This document shows positions 1 through 4,051 of a stretch of DNA of 6,459 nucleotides, piece after piece. The notes under the pieces were generated by a model. The model saw only the letters and a list, made by a program, of their open reading frames with translations, did no database searches and was not told where the DNA came from. Within the stretch, counting starts at the first letter, position 1. Every line of letters begins with the position of its first letter. Made by a program: the position numbers and the translations under genes. The stretch spans positions 1 to 6,459 of the forward strand of contig DNPI01000244.1 of assembly GCA_003501525.1 (NCBI GenBank). The letters are read 5' to 3'. Origin of the DNA: Planctomycetota bacterium. Lineage in GTDB: Bacteria; Planctomycetota; UBA1135.

Positions 1-149
1 CGAACTCTCTGGAGCTGCTGATCCACTGAGGCTAATTTGGCCTCGTCAAGTGTCACTTGCCAGACCGGGATAGCCATGGAGGCAAGAACCATGACTAAGG
101 CCACTACAACAAGGCTTTCTACTAGGCTGAATGCGCGATTTTTTTGCAT
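1..149 (-). CDS. Type IV prepilin-like protein, N-terminal fragment (runs off the left edge)
   Basis: Reading the minus strand from ATG at 149-147 gives 49 codons with no stop before the window edge. The protein starts MQKNRA, followed by FSLVE and then a roughly 20-residue hydrophobic stretch ending near Pro28. This is the class III (prepilin) signal: a short basic leader, cleavage before Phe7 (here after Ala6, where Gly is more usual), N-methylation of Phe and Glu at mature position 5 (Glu11). Such proteins are processed by a PilD-type peptidase and build type IV pili, type II secretion pseudopili or competence pili. Which of these cannot be told, because the variable C-terminal part lies outside the window. 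The residues after the helix (VTLDEAKLASVDQQLQRV) suit the exposed end of the pilin helix. ATG 149 gives the typical six-residue leader but has no Shine-Dalgarno. GTG at 161-159 is in frame, with GGGAG 12 bases upstream, and would add four residues. Confidence 0.83.
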   Translation of the reverse strand, partial: MQKNRAFSLVESLVVVALVMVLASMAIPVWQVTLDEAKLASVDQQLQRV

Positions 150-155
150 TGGAAA

Positions 156-196
156 GGGCACGTATGCGCCACTCTCCCTTTCGGCTACCTGTGCCC
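156..196 (-). promoter_or_regulatory. Possible structured leader of the prepilin gene
   Basis: On the minus strand GGGCAC (196-191) pairs perfectly with GTGCCC (161-156). Between them lies a small hairpin CC-GAAA-GG (184-177) capped by a GNRA-type tetraloop. The outer stem ends only seven bases before the ATG at 149, so folding could affect translation start. The purine-rich GGGAG at 178-174 would be held inside the fold. I tested it by eye against the c-di-GMP-I (GEMM) riboswitch, which also has a GAAA tetraloop and often precedes pilin genes, but the rest of that consensus is absent. It may be a regulatory RNA, or a chance pairing of a GC-rich patch. Confidence 0.3.
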
Positions 197-212
197 TGCC
201 GCTTAAGTATTC

Positions 213-241
213 CCTAAAGCCTTTTAATGAATAGGCTTAGG
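213..241 (-). terminator. Weak hairpin after the topoisomerase VI operon
   Basis: On the minus strand, 18 bases past the Top6A stop, CCTAAGCC (241-234) pairs with GGCTTTAGG (221-213). This gives eight base pairs with one bulged T and a 12-base A/T-rich loop. Its position just past the operon suits a transcription end, but no T-run follows on either strand, so it is not a standard rho-independent terminator. It could instead be an mRNA 3'-end hairpin. Transcription might also continue into the prepilin gene, which lies in the same direction. Confidence 0.25.
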
Positions 242-258
242 ATGTTTGATTTCCCTCT

Positions 259-1470
259 CTAGGGGAGGAAACTACGCGGATTCTGTAGTTTTTTGGGTAG
301 GTATTCTTCTAGAACGAAGTTGAGGCCCCATTTAGCGAAGGCCTGTTGTTCCGCGCGTACACCCATCTTCAGCATCTGCTTGATTGCTTTTCGCCATTTT
401 GGCTGAGCTTGAAAGAAGGGGTCGTTTTTTAGTGCGTCTTTTGCTCGCTTTACATCGACGGGCTGAAGAGGGTGTGTTGCATCTTCAAGCCCGAAATCAA
501 TGATGTCCTGGGGGGTGACTCCCAGAAATTTTGCATTCGGTACGCAAAACTTTCGATTTACATGCGCCGCAGAGCCTGAGCCTACTTTGAGCGTCCGATA
601 AATGTTGCAAACGCCATACGGGTCGCAGTCGACGAATGCATAGACCGGCAACTTCAAATCTAATGAAAGTCGTCGCACAAAGCGTCGTGTTGCTCTAGTC
701 GGAACACCTGCAGTTTCGACCAAAATACAGTTAAAGGTTCGCCACCATCGGTGATGGTTAAGGCGTTGGAACATGCCGCCTGTTTCAATGGCAAGGACAA
801 AGTCAGCGGTGCTTTCTAGTCCGAGATGATCGACTGAGGAAGGGACTGTATAGGCACCTGATCCCATTGCGTCGCAGGCAGACCGTATTGCTTCTCCAGT
901 TTCTGGATCGCGGTCAATAACCGTTAGCGGGCCAACGACGGAACCGCCGTGTTCTTCAGGGACGAATCGCAGTGTTTCTCGAGTAACATCGCGCATTGAG
1001 AACATTCCCTCGATGTCGTCAAGGACAGTGTCTGACTCTCTTTGTTCGCCGAATTTGGCTTCGCCCCAATTTTTTGAGACGTAGTAAGCCTCTCGTTTAG
1101 TCGCGAAATCATCTCCTGAAACCATTTCTTTGGCCAAAGACATTAGGCGCAGTGTTTGAGCGAAGGTTTTAACGGAATTGACATCTAGAGTCCGTGTTTT
1201 GAAGTTTTCGCCGAGTTCAAAATACCCAGTCTTGCGGTCGTATGTGACGTTGGCGAGGGAACGCTGCGGCATTGTTATTTCCGGAAGATTGCCTTTATTG
1301 GCGACCGTGTGGATTTCTGTAGCGACTTCCTGGATGCCAACAAGCGCGGTTTCTTTCAAATCACCACTCTCTCCATTGCCTCGCGGCGCGGCCTTTCGCG
1401 GACGCTTGCGCCTTTTAGGAGTAGCAGTTTTCGAATTTTCTTTTGTCGTTTTTTTCTTTGCAGGGCTCAT
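259..1470 (-). CDS. top6A: DNA topoisomerase VI subunit A (Spo11/Top6A family)
   Basis: This is the DNA-cleaving subunit of type IIB topoisomerase, 403 residues. Residues 1-31 form a very basic, Ala/Pro-rich tail (KKK, KRRKRPRK) that is probably disordered and touches DNA. The winged-helix 5Y-CAP domain follows and contains KREAYY at 125-130. Tyr130, the second of the pair, is the likely nucleophile that forms the 5'-phosphotyrosyl link, by analogy with Spo11. ESDTVLDDIE (145-154) matches the conserved ESD..IEDLE segment. The TOPRIM domain has the metal-binding acid Glu229 in VLAIETGGMFQRL and the DxD pair Asp281/Asp283 in FVDCDPYG. The length is near the family norm of about 370-400, the excess being the basic tail. 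ATG 1470 has AGGA seven bases upstream, inside the end of Top6B, and overlaps the Top6B stop as ATGA. This implies translational coupling and equal amounts of the two subunits. Confidence 0.96.
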   Translation of the reverse strand: MSPAKKKTTKENSKTATPKRRKRPRKAAPRGNGESGDLKETALVGIQEVATEIHTVANKGNLPEITMPQRSLANVTYDRKTGYFELGENFKTRTLDVNSVKTFAQTLRLMSLAKEMVSGDDFATKREAYYVSKNWGEAKFGEQRESDTVLDDIEGMFSMRDVTRETLRFVPEEHGGSVVGPLTVIDRDPETGEAIRSACDAMGSGAYTVPSSVDHLGLESTADFVLAIETGGMFQRLNHHRWWRTFNCILVETAGVPTRATRRFVRRLSLDLKLPVYAFVDCDPYGVCNIYRTLKVGSGSAAHVNRKFCVPNAKFLGVTPQDIIDFGLEDATHPLQPVDVKRAKDALKNDPFFQAQPKWRKAIKQMLKMGVRAEQQAFAKWGLNFVLEEYLPKKLQNPRSFLP

Positions 1471-3152
1471 CCTATTTTCCTGTTAGTTTCCAGGGTTTCT
1501 TTCAAATTATCTACGGTGTCTTCACGTTCTTCGGCGGTTAAGCCAAGAATCTCTTGGAGGCCAATGCCCACGTGGGGTAAGTACTGGTCGATATAGGAAC
1601 GTTTCTCGAATTCGCTAGCGACTTTCTTTTCTCGCCGAATGTGTGCTCCTAGTTTGCGTCCAGCCTCTTGAAGAGCTCGCTTGACCTCCTTTTGGATTTC
1701 TGGATATGAAGCGACGGCTTCTTTTGCTTCGGAGGTGAAAGGCACCCAAACGCTGGCCATGTGAATCAAAATGACCGCGGATCCTGTTGGGACGGACCCT
1801 TTTGCTTGCGAAAGCCCGTAATTCCGCCAGGTAGTACTAGAGACAGCTTTTGTGAAACAGCAACCGGATTGTTGAAACAGGAGCGGGACCCTGTTTGCGA
1901 AGCGCAGAACCCTGACAGCGTCATCTGCGTTACCCAGCAAGTCTTCCGTATCGATTTTAGCCTTTTTCTTTTTTGTTTTAGTGATACGGCCTTTCGTATC
2001 GACTGCAAGCTCATCTCCGCCGGGGCGTCCCCAGGCTATGCCGACTTCGATTTGGAAAGGGTTGCCTCTGTAGACCGACGGTGGCCTAGTGGCAACTGCA
2101 TAGAAATCAGCGTCACATTCTTTCTGTAGGCCTTCCCTAATGCGCTCTTCTCCAATTGGGGAGAGGCAGCTTGTGGGGGGCGCTGTAATTTTAGTTTTTT
2201 GTATGGCTCGGTAGAGGAAATCTGAGCCCCGTCGAGACATGTTTTTAGGGTAGCTCTTGTGAGTGAGGTTTAATTCTGAGCCAGCGAGCTCATCTGCGAG
2301 ATCAACAATTTCGAGGGCCTTTTTCCTCCCGACTCTGCAGAAGTCTTCCTGAAGAAAACTAGGCAAGTATCGCGCAGATGTGTCGCGCATCATTGTCATG
2401 AGCTCACCCAGTTCGACTCCGTAGGGGTGTGGTTTTATTTCCTCTGTTTGAACGGGAACTTTTTTAGTTGAGCGTTCATAAACCCTTGCTTCTTCGACAT
2501 TTGGGGGCTGATACCTGATAGTGGCATGGGGGTTCGAAACAGCGGTTTGCTTTACATAGTCATCGACGGAGCGAATGCCGCGTTGATAACTGGCTTCCAA
2601 GACGACTTCAAATCGAGTTCCCTGTTTACGATGATCCCAGTCTTTTGGCAGCTCTTCGGGGCGGGCGTCTTCCTTGTTATTGGTGAGATCCATTTGAATG
2701 CTCATAGTCACAGGCTCTTTCTTTCTGGCGATTTTGGAAGTAATGATGACCCCTTTACCGGTAGTCATTTGCCCGTAAAGACCGGCGGCAGAAATCCCAA
2801 TCCCTTGCTGGCCTCGTGATTGCCGCCGACTATGGAATTTAGAGCCGTACAGGAGCTTCCCAAATATTTTTGACATTTGCTCTTTCACAATTCCAGGGCC
2901 ATTGTCAGCGATCACTACCCTGAAGCGGTCTTCCTCGAGTTGATGAATTTCAATATCAATGTCGGGGAGGATGCCCGCTTCTTCGCATGCATCTAGCGAA
3001 TTATCTACGCCCTCTTTAATAGTTGTCAGCAGGGCCTTGCGAGGATTATCAAAGCCCAGTAGGTGGCGGTTTTTTGCGAAAAACTCTGAAACCGAAATTT
3101 CTTTTTGAGCTTCGCCCATTTGTTCAGCGCTTGAGGGGGAGTTAGATGCCAT
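1467..3152 (-). CDS. top6B: DNA topoisomerase VI subunit B (GHKL ATPase)
   Basis: This is the ATPase subunit of topoisomerase VI. ATP binding closes the B dimer and drives strand passage through Top6A. From ATG 3152 it is 561 residues. GHKL motifs in order are EGVDNSLDA (Glu47 general base, Asn51 magnesium ligand), DNGPGI (83-88), SRGQQGIGISAAG (about 112-124, the Top6B-typical ATP lid) and GTRFEV (178-183). The H2TH-like middle domain (about 240-290, HPYGVELGEL then FLQEDFCRVGRKKALEI) is highly characteristic of Top6B. The transducer domain includes RFANRVPLLF and VPFTSEAKEAVA, whose Lys477 is the probable switch lysine. A lysine-rich insert (KTKKKKAK, about 392-399) sits before RFANRVP. The frame is open up to a TTG at 3290, which would add 46 residues. 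I prefer 3152 because family homology starts near SVSEFFAKN and the extra part looks non-coding. Neither start has a good ribosome site. Confidence 0.95.
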   Translation of the reverse strand: MASNSPSSAEQMGEAQKEISVSEFFAKNRHLLGFDNPRKALLTTIKEGVDNSLDACEEAGILPDIDIEIHQLEEDRFRVVIADNGPGIVKEQMSKIFGKLLYGSKFHSRRQSRGQQGIGISAAGLYGQMTTGKGVIITSKIARKKEPVTMSIQMDLTNNKEDARPEELPKDWDHRKQGTRFEVVLEASYQRGIRSVDDYVKQTAVSNPHATIRYQPPNVEEARVYERSTKKVPVQTEEIKPHPYGVELGELMTMMRDTSARYLPSFLQEDFCRVGRKKALEIVDLADELAGSELNLTHKSYPKNMSRRGSDFLYRAIQKTKITAPPTSCLSPIGEERIREGLQKECDADFYAVATRPPSVYRGNPFQIEVGIAWGRPGGDELAVDTKGRITKTKKKKAKIDTEDLLGNADDAVRVLRFANRVPLLFQQSGCCFTKAVSSTTWRNYGLSQAKGSVPTGSAVILIHMASVWVPFTSEAKEAVASYPEIQKEVKRALQEAGRKLGAHIRREKKVASEFEKRSYIDQYLPHVGIGLQEILGLTAEEREDTVDNLKETLETNRKIG

Positions 3153-3248
3153 TTGTGGGTTGTGTGCTTCAGGACGGAAACTAGCCTTGCTAGCGGTCGG
3201 AAATCCAGTCAGGGCAAGGGTTTTCGCTGAGAGAGGTCCAGGATAGCC

Positions 3249-3277
3249 ATAAAAACTTTTAATTTCGACTTTTCCAA
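3249..3277 (-). promoter_or_regulatory. Possible housekeeping promoter of the topoisomerase VI operon
   Basis: On the minus strand TTGGAA (3277-3272) and TTTTAT (3254-3249) are 17 bases apart, each matching the sigma-70 -35 and -10 consensus at four of six positions. Transcription would begin around 3242, leaving a leader of about 90 bases before ATG 3152 and making the TTG start at 3290 impossible. The stretch is A/T-rich, so chance matches of this quality are easy to find. Confidence 0.2.
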
Positions 3278-3307
3278 GGGAGTAGAACAATTTCTTGTTT
3301 CTCTCTT

Positions 3308-3334
3308 TATAAAAAGCGATTTCCTGGCCGATAG
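3308..3334 (+). promoter_or_regulatory. Sigma-28 (FliA)-type promoter upstream of the sigma factor gene
   Basis: GCCGATAG at 3327-3334 matches the sigma-28 -10 element GCCGATAA at seven of eight positions. TATA at 3308-3311 sits exactly 15 bases upstream, where TAAA is expected. A true TAAA occurs at 3310-3313, but with a 13-base gap. Transcription would start near 3341, leaving a leader of about 36 bases before ATG 3377. The gene downstream encodes a sigma factor of the family that reads such promoters, which suggests autoregulation. This rests on a motif read by eye; the -35 match is imperfect. Confidence 0.42.
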
Positions 3335-3340
3335 GGGGAC

Positions 3341-3370
3341 AACGCCAATAACAAATTACCCAATGGCGTT
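3341..3370. repeat. Perfect 7-bp inverted repeat in front of the sigma factor gene
   Basis: AACGCCA (3341-3347) and TGGCGTT (3364-3370) are exact reverse complements, separated by 16 mostly A/T-rich bases. The repeat begins where transcription from the sigma-28-like promoter would start and ends six bases before ATG 3377. As RNA it would be a hairpin followed by UUUUCC, able to act as an attenuator or to limit ribosome access. As DNA it could be an operator for the divergent genes. No recognisable Shine-Dalgarno exists for this gene, so a leader structure here could matter. Confidence 0.4.
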
Positions 3371-3376
3371 TTCCTT

Positions 3377-4009
3377 ATGGCTATTCCTAGGTCTAGTAAA
3401 GCAGAAGACTCTCCGCCGAAAGCTCCCCGTGTTCCGGGCGCGGCTCCGGTGTCTGAGTCCGAGCTTGCCGATTGGCAGGGCTTAGTTTGGTACGTAGTGA
3501 ATCGAATTCGCCCTCGATTGCCTAAGTCGGTGAGCGAAGATGAAATGTTCGCAGCTGGTATGGAAGGATTGATGAAGGCGGCACGCTCTTATGACTCCTC
3601 CCAAGGGGCAGCTTTCAAAACCTACGCCTACCATCGCATTCGGGGGGCAATCCTCGATGAGATACGCCGCCTCGATTTTTTACCGCGATCAATACGTGAT
3701 AAGGCTCGAAAAGAAGGAGTGCAGGCCCCTTCTTTGGTGGGTTTACCTACTGATAAGGACGGATATGACAGCCTTGCAGCCAAACCGGGTGCTTCCGCTG
3801 TCGAGCAAAATGATTTGCGAGAAATTCTGTCGGCGGAAATCAAGCGTTTGCCTGAGAAGCTTCGTCTCGTCATGACTCTCTATTACGGTGAAGGCATGAA
3901 GATGCGAGACATCGGTAATCGACTTGGCCTTACAGAGTCTCGGGTTAGTCAAATACACTCCAATGCAGTTGCCCGATTGCGTCGCGTTCTAGGTCGAGCT
4001 GCGGAGTAG
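3377..4009 (+). CDS. FliA/WhiG-type (sigma-28 family) RNA polymerase sigma factor
   Basis: This alternative sigma factor directs RNA polymerase to a limited gene set; relatives control flagella, chemotaxis or development. It has 210 residues. Region 2 spans about 34-110: GLVWYVVNRIRPRLP, then DEMFAAGMEGLMKAARSYD, then AFKTYAYHRIRGAILDEIRR and LDFLPRSIRDKAR, the signature of the FliA group. Region 4 spans about 152-205 with KRLPEKLRLVMTLYYGEGM and a helix-turn-helix MRDIGNRLGLTESRVSQIHS. The linker between them is only about 40 residues, poorly conserved and Gly/Ala-rich, so region 3 is reduced or missing; typical FliA is about 240-255 residues. Residues 1-28 are Pro/Ser/Ala-rich and probably disordered. 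ATG 3377 has no clear Shine-Dalgarno; no better in-frame start is evident. The gene ends with two TAG codons in a row. No flagellar gene is in view, so I give no symbol. Confidence 0.92.
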   Translation: MAIPRSSKAEDSPPKAPRVPGAAPVSESELADWQGLVWYVVNRIRPRLPKSVSEDEMFAAGMEGLMKAARSYDSSQGAAFKTYAYHRIRGAILDEIRRLDFLPRSIRDKARKEGVQAPSLVGLPTDKDGYDSLAAKPGASAVEQNDLREILSAEIKRLPEKLRLVMTLYYGEGMKMRDIGNRLGLTESRVSQIHSNAVARLRRVLGRAAE

Positions 4010-4051
4010 TAGCTTTCTGAGCTGGAGGTCCGCGGGGCTATCCTTCATCCC

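Noticed and set aside
150..200. c-di-GMP-I (GEMM) riboswitch before the prepilin
   Set aside because: Only the GAAA tetraloop resembles it. The conserved second helix and tetraloop receptor are missing, and there is no room for them before the ATG.
37..234. Plus-strand open frame of 65 codons
   Set aside because: It overlaps the prepilin start and its leader on the other strand, has no recognisable domain and no ribosome site; the prepilin reading explains the sequence far better.
1178..2129. Several open frames of 95-122 codons on the plus strand across the topoisomerase VI genes
   Set aside because: They lie antisense to strongly conserved Top6A and Top6B coding sequence and show no motifs; they are shadow frames.
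259..3152. GyrB/ParE or Hsp90/MutL identity for the GHKL gene, and Spo11 recombinase identity for its partner
   Set aside because: The SRGQQGIGISAAG lid, the HPYG...FLQEDFCRVG middle domain and the adjacent Tyr/TOPRIM gene are specific to topoisomerase VI. Meiotic Spo11 is not expected in a bacterium.
3181..3193. Small palindrome CTAGC-CTT-GCTAG in the Top6B leader
   Set aside because: Five-bp arms with a three-base loop arise often by chance and nothing nearby depends on it.
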